From Limnohabitans radicicola (lineage in GTDB: Bacteria; Pseudomonadota; Gammaproteobacteria; Burkholderiales; Burkholderiaceae_C): a DNA stretch of 64,000 nucleotides. A program made the position numbers and the translations under genes. Shown piece by piece: positions 48,532-58,493 of the stretch. The stretch spans positions 881,688 through 945,687 of the forward strand of contig NZ_JACYFT010000001.1 of assembly GCF_014837235.1 (NCBI RefSeq), read 5' to 3'. A model generated the notes under the pieces. The model searched no databases, was not told the DNA's origin, and saw nothing but the letters and a program-made list of their open reading frames with translations. The number at the start of each line of letters is the position of its first letter. Positions within the stretch are counted from its first letter, which is position 1.

Positions 48532-49722
48532 TTAGGCGATGATCTTGGCAACGACGCCAGCGCCAACGGTACGGCCACCTTCGCGGATCGCGAAACGCAG
48601 ACCTTCTTCCATGGCGATGGGGTTGATCAGCTTCACAGTGATCGACACGTTGTCGCCTGGCATCACCATCTCTTTGCCTTCTGGCAATTCGATCGCGCCT
48701 GTCACGTCAGTCGTACGGAAGTAGAACTGAGGACGGTAGTTGTTGAAGAAAGGCGTGTGACGGCCACCTTCGTCTTTGGACAAGACATAGATCTCGCCCG
48801 TGAAGTGGGTGTGCGGCTTGATCGAGCCGGGCTTGCACAGCACTTGGCCGCGCTCGACGTCTTCGCGCTTGGTGCCGCGCAGCAAGATACCCACGTTGTC
48901 GCCCGCTTGACCTTGGTCCAGCAGCTTGCGGAACATCTCAACGCCCGTGCAGGTGGTCTTGACCGTGTCTTTGATGCCCACGATTTCGATTTCTTCGCCG
49001 ACCTTGATGATGCCGCGCTCGATACGGCCAGTCACCACAGTGCCGCGGCCAGAGATGGAGAACACGTCTTCCACCGGCATCAGGAACGAGCCGTCCACTG
49101 CGCGGTCAGGCGTAGGGATGTAGGTGTCCAGCGCTTCGGCCAGCTTGAAGATGGCTTGCTCGCCCAGAGGGCCTTTGTCGCCTTCCAGCGCCAGCTTGGC
49201 AGAACCTTGCACGATCGGTGTGTCGTCGCCTGGGAAGTCGTACTTGGACAGGAGTTCGCGAACTTCCATCTCGACCAGTTCCAGCAGTTCAGCGTCGTCC
49301 ACCATGTCGCACTTGTTCAGGAACACGATGATGTAAGGCACGCCCACTTGGCGAGCCAACAGGATGTGCTCGCGGGTCTGAGGCATGGGACCGTCAGCAG
49401 CAGAGCAAACCAAAATGGCGCCGTCCATCTGGGCAGCACCCGTGATCATGTTCTTCACATAGTCAGCGTGACCGGGGCAGTCCACGTGAGCGTAGTGACG
49501 GTTTTCTGTTTCGTACTCGACGTGCGCGGTGTTGATCGTGATACCACGGGCCTTCTCTTCGGGAGCCGCGTCGATCTGGTCGTACGCCTTGGCAGCACCG
49601 CCGAACTTGGCAGCCAGCACGGTGGTGATGGCCGCTGTCAGTGTGGTTTTACCGTGGTCAACGTGACCAATGGTGCCCACGTTCACGTGCGGTTTCGTCC
49701 GTTCGAATTTCTCTTTTGCCAT
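48532..49722 (-). CDS. tuf: Elongation factor Tu
   Basis: A 396-aa GTPase delivering aminoacyl-tRNA to the ribosome. Motifs GHVDHGKTT (G1), [11 protein letters not shown] (G3) and NKCDMVDD (G4) are intact, and the C-terminus ends VVAKIIA. Most betaproteobacteria carry a second copy in the str operon; that is outside this window. It is placed between tRNA-Thr and tRNA-Trp, giving a mixed tRNA-protein transcript. Confidence 0.99.
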   Translation of the reverse strand: MAKEKFERTKPHVNVGTIGHVDHGKTTLTAAITTVLAAKFGGAAKAYDQIDAAPEEKARGITINTAHVEYETENRHYAHVDCPGHADYVKNMITGAAQMDGAILVCSAADGPMPQTREHILLARQVGVPYIIVFLNKCDMVDDAELLELVEMEVRELLSKYDFPGDDTPIVQGSAKLALEGDKGPLGEQAIFKLAEALDTYIPTPDRAVDGSFLMPVEDVFSISGRGTVVTGRIERGIIKVGEEIEIVGIKDTVKTTCTGVEMFRKLLDQGQAGDNVGILLRGTKREDVERGQVLCKPGSIKPHTHFTGEIYVLSKDEGGRHTPFFNNYRPQFYFRTTDVTGAIELPEGKEMVMPGDNVSITVKLINPIAMEEGLRFAIREGGRTVGAGVVAKIIA

Positions 49723-49763
49723 TTTTCGACTCCGAAAAAAATTGTGGTCAAACTCAAGACAGA

Positions 49764-49790
49764 GGGCGCGCAGCCTGAAGCTGCGCGCCC
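49764..49790. other. Strong GC hairpin between tRNA-Thr and tuf
   Basis: A perfect 11-bp stem (GGGCGCGCAGC / GCTGCGCGCCC) with a 5-nt loop (CTGAA). It lies just downstream of tRNA-Thr and 41 nt before the tuf start on the minus strand. No T-run follows, so it may be a processing or stabilising element of the tRNA-tuf transcript rather than a terminator. Confidence 0.6.
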
Positions 49791-49795
49791 GGAAC

Positions 49796-49870
<75 letters not shown>

Positions 49871-49900
49871 AAAAATCTTCAACAACCCAAACCGGATGAC

Positions 49901-49974
49901 TGGAGCGGGAAACGGGAATCGAACCCGTGTCATTAGCTTGGAAGGCTAAGGTTCTACCATTGAACTACTCCCGC
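49901..49974 (-). tRNA. tRNA-Gly (TCC)
   Basis: A 74-nt cloverleaf with encoded CCA. The anticodon stem TTAGC / GCTAA with loop CTTCCAA gives anticodon TCC. The acceptor stem GCGGGAG pairs with TTCCCGC, with one imperfect pair near its end. It lies 30 nt from tRNA-Thr. Confidence 0.96.
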
Positions 49975-50061
49975 ATTGATTGCGCCACACGAGTGGTTGC
50001 GACGCCAATGCTTGGAAACCTTTTCCAAATGCTCAAAATCACCTGACTCAAGTCAGTTCGC

Positions 50062-50147
50062 TGGTGGAGGAGACTGGATTCGAACCAGTGTAGGCGTAAG
50101 CCAACAGATTTACAGTCTGCCCCCTTTAGCCACTCGGGCACCCCTCC
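50062..50147 (-). tRNA. tRNA-Tyr (GTA)
   Basis: An 86-nt class II tRNA with the long variable arm typical of bacterial tRNA-Tyr and with encoded CCA. The anticodon loop CTGTAAA gives GTA. It is the first tRNA of the cluster, and the cluster promoter should lie upstream of 50147, where 60 bp separate it from the end of ung. Confidence 0.97.
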
Positions 50148-50207
50148 GGAGCGAGCCTCAGATTATGCCACCTTTTTGGGTTCCGGCGCAATCTGCGTTG
50201 AACTTTT

Positions 50208-50948
50208 TCACCAAACGATGGTTTTTTGACCGTTTTCAGCCAGGAAGGCATTGGCCTGACGAAAATGGTCGCAACCCAGGAAAGGGGTGGGCGGTCGCAA
50301 AGCAGACAAGGGCGAAGGGTGGTTGGCTTCCAGGATCAGGTGCCGGCCCTGTGCAGCCACTGACTGGATCAGGCCTTTTTTGGCCTGGGCGTGACCACCC
50401 CAGAGCATGAACACCACAGGCCGAGGCCGAGCCGCAACCATCTCAACGAGCCGATCGGTGAGCGCCTCCCAGCCCCAGCGGGCATGGCTGGCCGGCTGGC
50501 CATCCTGAACGGTGAGGCAGGTGTTGAGCAGCAGCACACCCTGCCGCGCCCAACGGCTCAACGAACCATCTGCCGGCATGGGCACGCCCAGGCTGCGCTG
50601 CAGCTCCTTGAAGATGTTGCGCAAGCTGGGCGGCACTTTGACGCCCGGCGCCACGGAAAACGCCAGACCCTCGGCTTGGCCGGGGCCATGGTACGGGTCC
50701 TGCCCCAGGATGACCACACGCACATCTTCCAATGCGGTCAGGGTCAGCGCCCGCAAAGGCTCAGGGGGGTAAATGCGCTGGCCTTCGGCCAGGGCTTGCG
50801 ACAAACGTGCCGACAGCTGCTGCCCGACCGGTGAAGCCCAAAACACCTCAACTGCGGGGCGCCAGGAAGGCGCCAAATTGAAGGTCGACGCTGGCCAGGC
50901 CTTCAAGCTCGGCACCTGCGGCGCTGCCCAGTCAAAGCCCTGCTGCAT
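50208..50948 (-). CDS. ung: Uracil-DNA glycosylase
   Basis: A 246-aa family 1 uracil-DNA glycosylase that removes uracil from DNA at the start of base excision repair. Active-site motifs are GQDPYHG with Asp84 and His87, and NHPSPLS with catalytic His210. Length is normal. It starts 8 bp after trpC, so it is very likely transcribed with the trp genes, an uncommon pairing of function. Confidence 0.97.
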   Translation of the reverse strand: MQQGFDWAAPQVPSLKAWPASTFNLAPSWRPAVEVFWASPVGQQLSARLSQALAEGQRIYPPEPLRALTLTALEDVRVVILGQDPYHGPGQAEGLAFSVAPGVKVPPSLRNIFKELQRSLGVPMPADGSLSRWARQGVLLLNTCLTVQDGQPASHARWGWEALTDRLVEMVAARPRPVVFMLWGGHAQAKKGLIQSVAAQGRHLILEANHPSPLSALRPPTPFLGCDHFRQANAFLAENGQKTIVW

Positions 50949-50956
50949 TCAGCGCC

Positions 50957-51745
50957 TCAGTCGAACAAGGCCGCCAAGGCCTCGCCTGGCTCGGCAGCGC
51001 GCATGAACGCCTCGCCCACCAGGAAGGCATTCACCTGGGCTTCGCGCATGCGTTGCACATCGACCTTGGACAGGATGCCGCTCTCGGTGACCAGCAGGCG
51101 GTCGGCAGGCACATCGGGCAGCATGTCGAGCGTGGTTTGCAGTGACACCTCGAACGTGCGCAGGTTGCGGTTGTTGATGCCCACCAGACGCGTCTTGAGT
51201 TTGAGCGCGCGCTCGAGTTCGGCGCGATCGTGCACCTCCACCAACACAGCCATGTCCAGGCTGCGGGCCACGGCTTCGAGCTCGGCCATCTTGGCATCGT
51301 CCAGGCAAGCGGCGATCAGCAAGATGCAGTCCGCGCCCATCGCGCGCGCTTCATAGACTTGGTAAGCATCGACCATGAAATCTTTGCGCAGCACGGGCAG
51401 GTCGCAACTGGCACGGGCCTGCTTGAGGTAATCGTTGCTGCCCTGAAAAAACTGTTTGTCGGTCAGCACCGACAGGCACGCCGCACCATGTGCTGCGTAG
51501 CTTTGGGCAATATCTGCCGGAATAAATTCCTCCCGCAGAACGCCTTTGGACGGGCTGGCTTTCTTGACTTCGGCAATGACCGCCGCCTGCCCAGCTTGGA
51601 TCTTGGCACGCATCGCGCCTTCAAAATCACGGGTGAGCACGCGGCTCTCGGCATCTGCGCGCATGGCGGCCAATGATTTCTTTTTGAGGCCTTCGGCGAT
51701 TTCTTCTCGCTTGACGGCCACTATTTTGTTGAGGATGTCGCTCAT
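50957..51745 (-). CDS. trpC: Indole-3-glycerol phosphate synthase
   Basis: A 262-aa TIM-barrel enzyme for the fourth step of tryptophan synthesis. The family start [15 protein letters not shown] and the [22 protein letters not shown] and [10 protein letters not shown] segments are present. The ATG at 51745 follows AGGA and the trpD stop by 18 bp. It is not fused to trpF, which is normal in this group. Confidence 0.97.
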   Translation of the reverse strand: MSDILNKIVAVKREEIAEGLKKKSLAAMRADAESRVLTRDFEGAMRAKIQAGQAAVIAEVKKASPSKGVLREEFIPADIAQSYAAHGAACLSVLTDKQFFQGSNDYLKQARASCDLPVLRKDFMVDAYQVYEARAMGADCILLIAACLDDAKMAELEAVARSLDMAVLVEVHDRAELERALKLKTRLVGINNRNLRTFEVSLQTTLDMLPDVPADRLLVTESGILSKVDVQRMREAQVNAFLVGEAFMRAAEPGEALAALFD

Positions 51746-51763
51746 GGGGTGTCCTGTCAAAAT

Positions 51764-52795
51764 TTAGGCGGGCGTGGCCTGGGTGAACGCCACGAACTGC
51801 GAGAGCTTGGCCTTGGCTGCGCCCGACTCGATGGCGGCACGGGCGCGTGCGATGCCGTCCTGGATGCTGGCCGTCACGTTGGCCGCATACAGCGCGGCAC
51901 CCGCATTGAGGATCACGATGTCACGGGCCGCACCAGGCTCGTTGTCCAGCACGCCACGCAGCATGGCCATGGACTCTTCCGGCGTGTCCACCTTCAAGGC
52001 GCGGTTGCTCGCCATGGTCATGCCAAAGTCCTCGGGATGGATTTCATACTCGGTGATCTGGCCGTTCTTGAGTTCGCCCACCAAAGTGGCCGCACCCAGG
52101 CTGACCTCGTCCATGCCGTCTCGTCCATAGACCACCAACGCATGCTCGGCGCCCAGCCGCTGCAGGGCACGCACCTGGATGCCCACCAGATCAGGGTGGA
52201 ACACCCCCATCAGGATGTTGGGTGCGCCTGCGGGGTTGGTCAGCGGCCCCAGGATGTTGAAAATGGTGCGCACGCCCAGCTCCTTGCGGACAGGCGCCAC
52301 GTTCTTCATGGCCGGGTGGTGGTTGGGCGCGAACATGAAACCAATGCCCACCTCCTGGATGCACTGGGCGATGCGCTCCGGCGACAAACCGAGGCTGCCG
52401 CCCAGCGCCTCGATCACATCGGCACTGCCCGATTTGCTGCTGACACTGCGGCCACCGTGCTTGGCCGTCTTGGCGCCTGCGGCAGCGGCCACAAACATGG
52501 CGCAAGTCGAAATGTTGAAGGTGTGCGAGCCGTCACCGCCGGTGCCGACGATGTCCACCAGATGCGTCGGGTCAGGCACGTGCACCTTGGTGGAAAACTC
52601 GCGCATGACCTGCGCGGCTGCCGTGATCTCGCCAATGGTCTCCTTCTTCACGCGCAAGCCGGTGATCAGGGCCGCCGTCATGACGGGCGACAACTCGCCT
52701 TGCATGATCATGCGCATGATCTTGAGCATCTCGTCGTGGAAGATCTCGCGGTGCTCAATGGTGCGCTGCAGGGCTTCTTGAGGGGTGATGGGCAT
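51764..52795 (-). CDS. trpD: Anthranilate phosphoribosyltransferase
   Basis: A 343-aa enzyme joining anthranilate and PRPP, the second step of tryptophan synthesis. The PRPP-binding loop [14 protein letters not shown] and the [16 protein letters not shown] motif are intact. The ATG at 52795 has GGAG upstream. It follows trpG by 23 bp. It is not fused to trpG. Confidence 0.97.
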   Translation of the reverse strand: MPITPQEALQRTIEHREIFHDEMLKIMRMIMQGELSPVMTAALITGLRVKKETIGEITAAAQVMREFSTKVHVPDPTHLVDIVGTGGDGSHTFNISTCAMFVAAAAGAKTAKHGGRSVSSKSGSADVIEALGGSLGLSPERIAQCIQEVGIGFMFAPNHHPAMKNVAPVRKELGVRTIFNILGPLTNPAGAPNILMGVFHPDLVGIQVRALQRLGAEHALVVYGRDGMDEVSLGAATLVGELKNGQITEYEIHPEDFGMTMASNRALKVDTPEESMAMLRGVLDNEPGAARDIVILNAGAALYAANVTASIQDGIARARAAIESGAAKAKLSQFVAFTQATPA

Positions 52796-52818
52796 GGGGC
52801 TCTCCAATGCGGCCGGAC

Positions 52819-53400
52819 TCAAGGTCGGACCAGGAAGTTCTTGAGCATGGCATGGCCGTGCTCGGTGAGGATGGACTCGGGGTGAAACTGCACCCCCTCG
52901 ATGTCGAGTTCGGTGTGGCGCACCCCCATGATCTCGCCATCATCGGTCCAGGCCGTGACTTTGAGGCACGCCGGGCAGCTCGCACGCTCAATGGCCAGCG
53001 AGTGGTAGCGGTTGACCGTGAACTGTTTGGGCAAACCGGCGAATACGCCTTCTTGCGTGGTGGTGATGACACTGGTCTTGCCATGCATTTGCTCCTGGGC
53101 GCGCACAATCTTGCCCCCAAACGCCGCGCCAATGCCCTGGTGTCCCAAACACACACCCAGAATGGGCAGTTGACCGGCAAAGTGCTGGATGGCCGCCACC
53201 GAAATACCCGCCTCGGCAGGTGAGCAGGGACCGGGCGAAATCACCAGACGGTCGGGCTTGCGGGCCGCGATGCCTTCGAGGGTGATTTCGTCGTTGCGAA
53301 ACACTTCGACGTCAGCACCGAGCTCACCGAAATATTGAACGATGTTGAAGGTGAACGAATCGTAGTTGTCCACCATGAGGAGTTTGATTTTCTGCGTCAT
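52819..53400 (-). CDS. trpG: Anthranilate synthase component II (glutamine amidotransferase)
   Basis: A 193-aa class I glutamine amidotransferase giving ammonia to TrpE. The triad is Cys84 (GVCLGHQ), His173 and Glu175 (QFHPES). The N-terminal [12 protein letters not shown] is family-typical. It starts 5 bp after the trpE stop. The same subunit can also serve PabB in folate synthesis, as in other bacteria; a pabB is not in this window. Confidence 0.97.
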   Translation of the reverse strand: MTQKIKLLMVDNYDSFTFNIVQYFGELGADVEVFRNDEITLEGIAARKPDRLVISPGPCSPAEAGISVAAIQHFAGQLPILGVCLGHQGIGAAFGGKIVRAQEQMHGKTSVITTTQEGVFAGLPKQFTVNRYHSLAIERASCPACLKVTAWTDDGEIMGVRHTELDIEGVQFHPESILTEHGHAMLKNFLVRP

Positions 53401-53405
53401 GGTGT

Positions 53406-54905
53406 TCACTCCAGGCCTTCTTCGACCAGTTCGCTGGCGCGCAGCAAGGCACGCGCCTTGTGCTCGGTTTCGCGCCACTCCATCTCGGGCACCGAGTCAG
53501 CCACAACGCCTGCAGCCGCCTGAACATACAGCGTCTGGTCCTTGATGACAGCAGTGCGGATGGCAATGGCCACATCCATGTCGCCGGCATAGCTGAGGTA
53601 ACCACACGCGCCACCATAAATGCCCCGCTTGACGGGCTCAAACTTGTCGATCAGCTCCATGGCGTGGACCTTGGGCGCGCCCGTCAGCGTGCCGGCCGGG
53701 AAGGTGGCTTTGAGCACATCCATGTTGGTCATGCCTTCGTGCAGGATGCCTTCAACGTTGCTCACGATGTGCATCACGTGGCTGTAGCGCTCCACCACAA
53801 AGGCCTCGGTCACCTTGACCGAACCGATCTTGGCAATGCGGCCAATGTCGTTGCGGGCCAGGTCGATCAGCATCACATGCTCTGCGCGTTCCTTGGGGTC
53901 GTCCAGCAGCTCCTGTTCGGTGGCTTTGTCTTTTTCGGGCGTGGCGCCGCGTGGGCGCGTGCCTGCGAGCGGGCGGATGGTGACCTTGGTGCCCTCTTCC
54001 GTCTTTTCCTGGCGCACCAGGATTTCCGGGCTCGCGCCAACCACATGGAAGTCGCCAAAGTTGTAGAAGTACATGTACGGGCTCGGGTTGAGCGAGCGCA
54101 AAGCGCGGTAGAGCGACAGCGGGCTCTCGGTGTAACGCTTCTTGATGCGCTGGCCCACCTGCACCTGCATGAAGTCACCGGCCGCAATCAGCTCCTTGGC
54201 TTCTTCAACCGCACGCAGGTAATCGGCTTTGGCAAAGTCCCGCTCGGCCGGGTAAGTCTGCGTGGCCTTGACCACTGGCGCACTGACCGAGTACTTGAGT
54301 TGCTCCTTGAGGTCGCGCAAACGCTTTTTGGCATTGGCATAGGCCTCTGGCTGCGCCGGGTCGGCATACACGATCAGGTACAGCTTGCCCGAGAGGTTGT
54401 CGATGACCGCCAACTCCTCGCACTGCAGCAGCAGGATGTCGGGCGTGCCCAGGGTGTCGGGCGGGCAACTGTGTTCGAGTTTTTTCTCGATGTAGCGCAC
54501 CGCGTCGTAGCCAAAGTAGCCCGCCAAACCACCGCAAAAACGCGGCAAGCCCGGGCGCAGTGCCACTTTAAAACGCTTTTGGTAGGCGTCGATGAAGTCG
54601 AGCGGATTGCCCGCAGCGGTTTCCACCACCACGCCGTCGCGCACGACTTCGGATTTGGCCTCGTCACCAAAGCCGCTGGCACGCACCAGGGTGCGCGCGG
54701 GCAGGCCGATGAAGCTGTAGCGCCCGAAGCGCTCACCGCCCACCACGGACTCGAGCAGGAAGCTGTATTTGCCGCCATCCTTGCTGTGCGCCAGCTTCAG
54801 ATAGAGCGAAAGCGGGGTTTCGAGGTCCGCAAACGCCTCCAGCATGAGGGGGATGCGGTTGTAGCCTTGGCTGGCCAGGCTTTTGAATTCGAGTTCGGTG
54901 ATCAC
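53406..54905 (-). CDS. trpE: Anthranilate synthase component I (GTG start)
   Basis: A 499-aa enzyme making anthranilate from chorismate. The LLES segment (residues 50-53), the Trp-binding element for feedback inhibition, is present. Catalytic sequence includes PLAGTRPRG and the C-terminal [18 protein letters not shown] and [17 protein letters not shown] segments. The start codon is GTG at 54905 with GGAGG about 10 nt upstream. It is preceded by a 261-bp leader with a Trp-containing leader peptide, which indicates control by tryptophan. Confidence 0.97.
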   Translation of the reverse strand: MITELEFKSLASQGYNRIPLMLEAFADLETPLSLYLKLAHSKDGGKYSFLLESVVGGERFGRYSFIGLPARTLVRASGFGDEAKSEVVRDGVVVETAAGNPLDFIDAYQKRFKVALRPGLPRFCGGLAGYFGYDAVRYIEKKLEHSCPPDTLGTPDILLLQCEELAVIDNLSGKLYLIVYADPAQPEAYANAKKRLRDLKEQLKYSVSAPVVKATQTYPAERDFAKADYLRAVEEAKELIAAGDFMQVQVGQRIKKRYTESPLSLYRALRSLNPSPYMYFYNFGDFHVVGASPEILVRQEKTEEGTKVTIRPLAGTRPRGATPEKDKATEQELLDDPKERAEHVMLIDLARNDIGRIAKIGSVKVTEAFVVERYSHVMHIVSNVEGILHEGMTNMDVLKATFPAGTLTGAPKVHAMELIDKFEPVKRGIYGGACGYLSYAGDMDVAIAIRTAVIKDQTLYVQAAAGVVADSVPEMEWRETEHKARALLRASELVEEGLE

Positions 54906-55022
54906 GGCAAAGAGCCTCCAAGTGAGCTCTGCAACCTCGCGGGAGGTGCGTTCAATTCATCCAGGTGCCCGGCAAAGTGCGGGGCGCGGGTGGCGGCACA
55001 CAGGCCGCACGGTCGGTGAAAG
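54906..55022 (-). promoter_or_regulatory. trp leader mRNA segment after the leader peptide (candidate attenuator)
   Basis: The leader downstream of trpL is GC-rich and can form competing hairpins. GTGCGG and CCGCAC (plus-strand 54977-54982 and 55005-55010) can pair over a 22-nt gap and, on the minus strand, are followed by TTT. Alternatively, within the same stretch GCGGC and GCCGC form a shorter hairpin. Upstream, the Trp-codon stretch contains the 5-bp stem CTGGC / GCCAG. No classical long T-run terminator is present, so it could act through weak termination or by blocking the trpE ribosome site. Confidence 0.45.
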
Positions 55023-55118
55023 TCAGACTGGCTGACGCCAGGGCCAGGCTCCCCGGCCTTCCGATGGGGAAAGGCCCGGCAGAACGTCTGCGTGGGAGCG
55101 ACTTGGGATGTTGAACAT
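55023..55118 (-). CDS. trpL: trp leader peptide with two Trp codons (predicted)
   Basis: A 31-codon reading frame on the minus strand beginning MFNIPSRSHADV and ending GRGAWPWRQPV then TGA. Two Trp codons sit at positions 25 and 27, separated by one Pro, near the end, as in attenuation peptides. A GAGG Shine-Dalgarno lies 4 nt before the ATG. Two Trp among 31 residues is unusual, and the location between gph and trpE is exactly where a trp leader is expected. It is too short for ordinary gene finders. Function as a ribosome-stalling sensor of Trp-tRNA is inferred. Confidence 0.72.
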   Translation of the reverse strand: MFNIPSRSHADVLPGLSPSEGRGAWPWRQPV

Positions 55119-55166
55119 GAGGCCTCAAGTGTAGCAAAGCCCCGAGAGCGTTCTGGCGTGCATCCG

Positions 55167-55871
55167 TCAAAGCGCTTTAGGGGCCCAGACAGCCGGCAAT
55201 TGCGCCAGGGAATCGAGCCAGGCCAGAGCAGGCGTTTGCTGGATCGGCTCGCCATGGTTGTAGCCATAAGTCACCAGCACCACCTCGCAGCCCGCCGCAC
55301 GGGCCGCCTGGGCGTCGTTGCAGGAGTCGCCAACCATCAAGGTGTGTGCGGGCAGCGTGCCTAAGGCTTCACAGGTCTTGAGTAAGGGCAACGGGTCAGG
55401 CTTTTTGCGCTCAAAGCTGTCACCGCCAAAAACCAGCGGAAAAAAACCGGCCAGGCCCTTGGCTTCGAGCAGTGGCCGGGCAAAGGCGATGGGCTTGTTG
55501 GTCAGGCACGCCAGTTGTAAACCCGCCTCCTGCAAAAGCGCCAACCCCTCCACCACGCCCTCATAGACCGCAGCAAACTCGCCATTGATGCCCAGGTAAT
55601 GGTGCTGGTAACGCTGCCAGGCGGGCTCATACAGCGCCTGGACATCGCGCCCTGCGCATGCGCCCACCTCGGGCAAGGCCAGCTGGTGGGCGAGCACCGA
55701 GCGGATCAGGTGCTCCGAGCCCTTACCCACCGTCCGCTCGACCAGGGCGCGCGTCACCGGCGGCAAATCGAGATCGGCGAGTGTGCGGTTGAGGGCGACC
55801 TCGAAGTCACCCAGGGTGTCGACCAGGGTGCCATCGAGGTCAACAATGGCCGCTTTCCAGCGCACGGCCAT
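55167..55871 (-). CDS. gph: Phosphoglycolate phosphatase
   Basis: A 234-aa HAD hydrolase removing phosphate from 2-phosphoglycolate. The nucleophile motif is DLDGTLVDT with Asp11 and Asp13; later motifs are CLTNKP and VGDSCNDAQAARAAG. The rpe-gph-trpE order is conserved in many proteobacteria and supports the name over other HADs. Its start is 1 bp from the stop of rpe, and its stop lies 48 bp before the trp leader peptide start. Confidence 0.93.
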   Translation of the reverse strand: MAVRWKAAIVDLDGTLVDTLGDFEVALNRTLADLDLPPVTRALVERTVGKGSEHLIRSVLAHQLALPEVGACAGRDVQALYEPAWQRYQHHYLGINGEFAAVYEGVVEGLALLQEAGLQLACLTNKPIAFARPLLEAKGLAGFFPLVFGGDSFERKKPDPLPLLKTCEALGTLPAHTLMVGDSCNDAQAARAAGCEVVLVTYGYNHGEPIQQTPALAWLDSLAQLPAVWAPKAL

Positions 55872-55872
55872 G

Positions 55873-56553
55873 TCAGGCGAGCGCTGCGCGCATCTGGTCG
55901 ATCACGGCCTTGTAGTCGGGCTTGCCAAAGATCGCGCTGCCCGCCACAAAGGTGTCCGCCCCGGCATCGGCCACACGGCGGATGTTGTCGGCCTTGATGC
56001 CACCATCCACTTCCAGGCGGATGTCACGGCCACTGCGCTCGATCCACTGACGTGCCAACTCGACCTTGCGCAGGGCAGAGTCGATAAAGCTCTGACCACC
56101 GAAGCCGGGGTTGACGCTCATGATCAGGATCAGGTCGATCTCGTCGATCGTCCACTCCAGCACATCGAGCGGCTCGGCCGGGTTGAACACCAGACCGGCT
56201 TTCACGCCTTTGCTCTTGATGGCCTGGATGCTGCGGTGCACATGGGCACTGGCATCGGGGTGGAAGCTGATCAAATCGGCGCCGGCTTCGGCAAACGATG
56301 CCGCCAAAGCGTCCACAGGAGAGATCATCAGATGCACATCGATCGGCACCGCCACGCCTGCGGGCGTTTTGGCGTGCGGCTTCAGCGCCTGGCAAATCAT
56401 GGGGCCGAACGTGAGGTTGGGCACATAGTGGTTGTCCATCACGTCAAAGTGAATCCAGTCAGCGCCGCTGGCGATGACGTTCTTCACTTCATCGCCCAAG
56501 CGGGCGAAATCAGCCGACAGGATGGAAGGGGCAATTCGGTAAGTGGTGCTCAT
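55873..56553 (-). CDS. rpe: Ribulose-phosphate 3-epimerase
   Basis: A 226-aa TIM-barrel enzyme of the pentose phosphate pathway. The start [18 protein letters not shown] and the [17 protein letters not shown] metal-binding region are intact, as is NPGFGGQ. The ATG at 56553 (MSTTYRIA) is chosen over one 30 bp upstream. It heads the rpe-gph-trp block and is transcribed away from apaG with only 28 bp between the start codons. Confidence 0.97.
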   Translation of the reverse strand: MSTTYRIAPSILSADFARLGDEVKNVIASGADWIHFDVMDNHYVPNLTFGPMICQALKPHAKTPAGVAVPIDVHLMISPVDALAASFAEAGADLISFHPDASAHVHRSIQAIKSKGVKAGLVFNPAEPLDVLEWTIDEIDLILIMSVNPGFGGQSFIDSALRKVELARQWIERSGRDIRLEVDGGIKADNIRRVADAGADTFVAGSAIFGKPDYKAVIDQMRAALA

Positions 56554-56581
56554 GCCTCTATTGTCGCAGTTACCATGGCGC

Positions 56582-56980
56582 ATGGCCGACTACCAATTCC
56601 ACATCCAGACCGAGCCGCGTTACGTGCCCGAGCAGAGCAACCCCGAGCAACATGTCTTTGGCTTCGCCTACACGATCACCCTCACCAACACGGGGGCTGT
56701 GGCTGCCCAATTGATCTCCCGCCATTGGGTCATCCAGAACGGCCGGGGAGAAGCAGAAGAAGTCAGTGGCCTGGGCGTGGTGGGCCATCAGCCCTTGTTA
56801 CAACCGGGTGAATCCTTTCAGTACACCAGCGGCTGCCGTCTGGCGACCGCCACAGGCAGCATGCACGGCGAGTTTTTCTTTGTGGCGGTGGATGGGCACC
56901 GTTTTGAATGCCCGGTCCCGCCATTCATGCTGGACGCCTCGGCCATTCCTGGCGCACCCGGTAGGCACCTGCTGCACTGA
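56582..56980 (+). CDS. apaG: ApaG protein (Co2+/Mg2+ efflux-associated family)
   Basis: A 132-aa protein of the ApaG/DUF525 family, an Ig-like fold linked genetically to divalent-cation handling; the biochemical role is not established. Recognised by [24 protein letters not shown] and the [13 protein letters not shown] and FQYTSGCRL segments. The ATG at 56582 (MADYQFHI) is the family start; the frame to 56543 would overlap the divergent rpe start. In Escherichia coli apaG is next to apaH and ksgA; here it is next to rpe instead. Confidence 0.94.
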   Translation: MADYQFHIQTEPRYVPEQSNPEQHVFGFAYTITLTNTGAVAAQLISRHWVIQNGRGEAEEVSGLGVVGHQPLLQPGESFQYTSGCRLATATGSMHGEFFFVAVDGHRFECPVPPFMLDASAIPGAPGRHLLH

Positions 56981-57012
56981 ACCACGCCTTCATGAGCGGT
57001 TAAGCTTGCGCC

Positions 57013-57978
57013 ATGGGTGAATTTGATCTGATCGACCGCTATTTCAAAAAGCCTGTTCGCCGCGCCGATGTGGGCATTGGCGACGACTGCGCTCTGCTGA
57101 GCGCTGCGCCCGGGCACCAGCTGGCCATTTCCACCGACATGCTGGTCGAAGGGCGCCACTTCCTTTCTACAGTCAATCCGCAGCATCTCGGCCACAAAGC
57201 GCTGGCTGTGAATCTGAGCGATCTGGCCGCGTGCGGCGCACGGCCCAAAGCGTTCTTGCTGTCACTGGCCCTGCCCCGTGTGGACCCTGCATGGCTGCAG
57301 AGCTTTTCCGAGGGCCTGTTTCAGCTGGCTGATTTGCATGCTTGTGAGCTGGTCGGTGGCGACACCACGCAAGGGCCGCTGAACATCTGCATCACCGTGC
57401 TGGGCGACGTACCACACGGTCAGGCTTTGTTGCGCAGTGGCGCCCGCGCAGGCGACGACCTGTACGTCAGCGGCACGCTGGGCGATGCGCGGCTGGCGCT
57501 GGAAGCGTTTCGTGGCCACATCAGCCTGCCCGAGTCGGTGTTTGCCGATACCCGCGCCCGCATGGAGACCCCGACGCCCCGTGTGCAGCTGGGCATGGCA
57601 CTGAGGGGCATCGCCAGCGCAGCCGCAGACATCAGCGATGGCCTGCTGGGTGACCTCGGGCACATCCTGAAAGCCAGCGGCGTTGGCGCCGCCATTGATC
57701 TGCCTACGGCCGAGACCTTGCTGGCCTGCCGCGCCACATGGCACTGTCCGAGCGAGCTGGCCCACACCTGCATCCTGTCTGGCGGCGACGATTACGAATT
57801 GGTATTCACAGCCCCCACACACGCACGCGAGCAGGTGCTGGCGGCATCGGTGCAATCGCAGACCCCCGTGACCCGCATTGGCACCATCCGCGCGGCCCCA
57901 GGCATCGACGTGCTCGACGAGCAAGGCCAGGCGCTCAGGCGCCGCTTCACTTCGTTTGACCACTTTGCCGCCCCATGA
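57013..57978 (+). CDS. thiL: Thiamine-monophosphate kinase
   Basis: A 321-aa ATP-dependent kinase making thiamine diphosphate from thiamine monophosphate. Features are the N-terminal GIGDDCALL metal/ATP motif, STDMLVEGRHF and the VNLSDLAACGARP segment. The start ATG at 57013 fits the family (MGEFDLIDRYF). It overlaps pgpA by 4 bp (ATGA), giving the operon thiL-pgpA-cinA, common in proteobacteria. Confidence 0.96.
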   Translation: MGEFDLIDRYFKKPVRRADVGIGDDCALLSAAPGHQLAISTDMLVEGRHFLSTVNPQHLGHKALAVNLSDLAACGARPKAFLLSLALPRVDPAWLQSFSEGLFQLADLHACELVGGDTTQGPLNICITVLGDVPHGQALLRSGARAGDDLYVSGTLGDARLALEAFRGHISLPESVFADTRARMETPTPRVQLGMALRGIASAAADISDGLLGDLGHILKASGVGAAIDLPTAETLLACRATWHCPSELAHTCILSGGDDYELVFTAPTHAREQVLAASVQSQTPVTRIGTIRAAPGIDVLDEQGQALRRRFTSFDHFAAP

Positions 57979-58493
57979 CCGACAAGGCTTCACCAGCTCC
58001 CCGACGCCCCAGCGCGGCGTTCATGCTCGCGCACCCGGCCCACTGCCTGGCTTTGGGCTTTGGCGCAGGCCTGGCGCCCAAAGCGCCGGGCACCTCTGGC
58101 ACCTTGTGGGCCTGGTTGGCCTGGCTGGTGCTGCAAAACCAGCTCTCGGTCACGGCCCAAGGCGTTCTGATTGCGGCCAGCGTGCTGCTGGGCTGGTGGG
58201 CCTGCACCGTCACCGCCAAAAACCTGGGCGTCAGCGACCCGGGCTGCATCGTCTGGGATGAAGTGGTCGCGATGTGGCTGATTTTGTGGCTGGTTTTGCC
58301 TGCTGGTTTTTGGGCGCAACTGGCGGCGTTTGCCTTGTTTCGCTTTTTCGACGCGGTCAAGCCGGGCCCTGTGGCCTGGGCCGACCAACAGTTCAAGGGC
58401 TTTGGCTGGCGCGGCGGCTTGGGCATCCTGTGGGACGATCTGGTGGCCGCTTTTTGCACCTTGTTGGTGATCGCCCTGTGGCGCTGGATCTGA
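57975..58493 (+). CDS. pgpA: Phosphatidylglycerophosphatase A
   Basis: A 172-aa inner-membrane phosphatase making phosphatidylglycerol. Recognised by FGAGLAPKAPGTSGTLWA, the DPGCIVWDEVVAMW motif and FDAVKPGPVAWADQQ, with three to four membrane helices. Its stop overlaps the cinA start by one base (TGATG). It is longer than the minimal form because of an N-terminal stretch of about 15 residues. Confidence 0.96.
   Translation: MTDKASPAPRRPSAAFMLAHPAHCLALGFGAGLAPKAPGTSGTLWAWLAWLVLQNQLSVTAQGVLIAASVLLGWWACTVTAKNLGVSDPGCIVWDEVVAMWLILWLVLPAGFWAQLAAFALFRFFDAVKPGPVAWADQQFKGFGWRGGLGILWDDLVAAFCTLLVIALWRWI

Noticed and set aside
55119..55166. A trp promoter with TTGACG near the end of gph
   Set aside because: TTGACG is present, but the next possible -10 (TACACT) is 31 nt away. 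The TACACT with an upstream TG could be an extended -10, but it would place the transcript start at the leader ribosome site. Left undecided.
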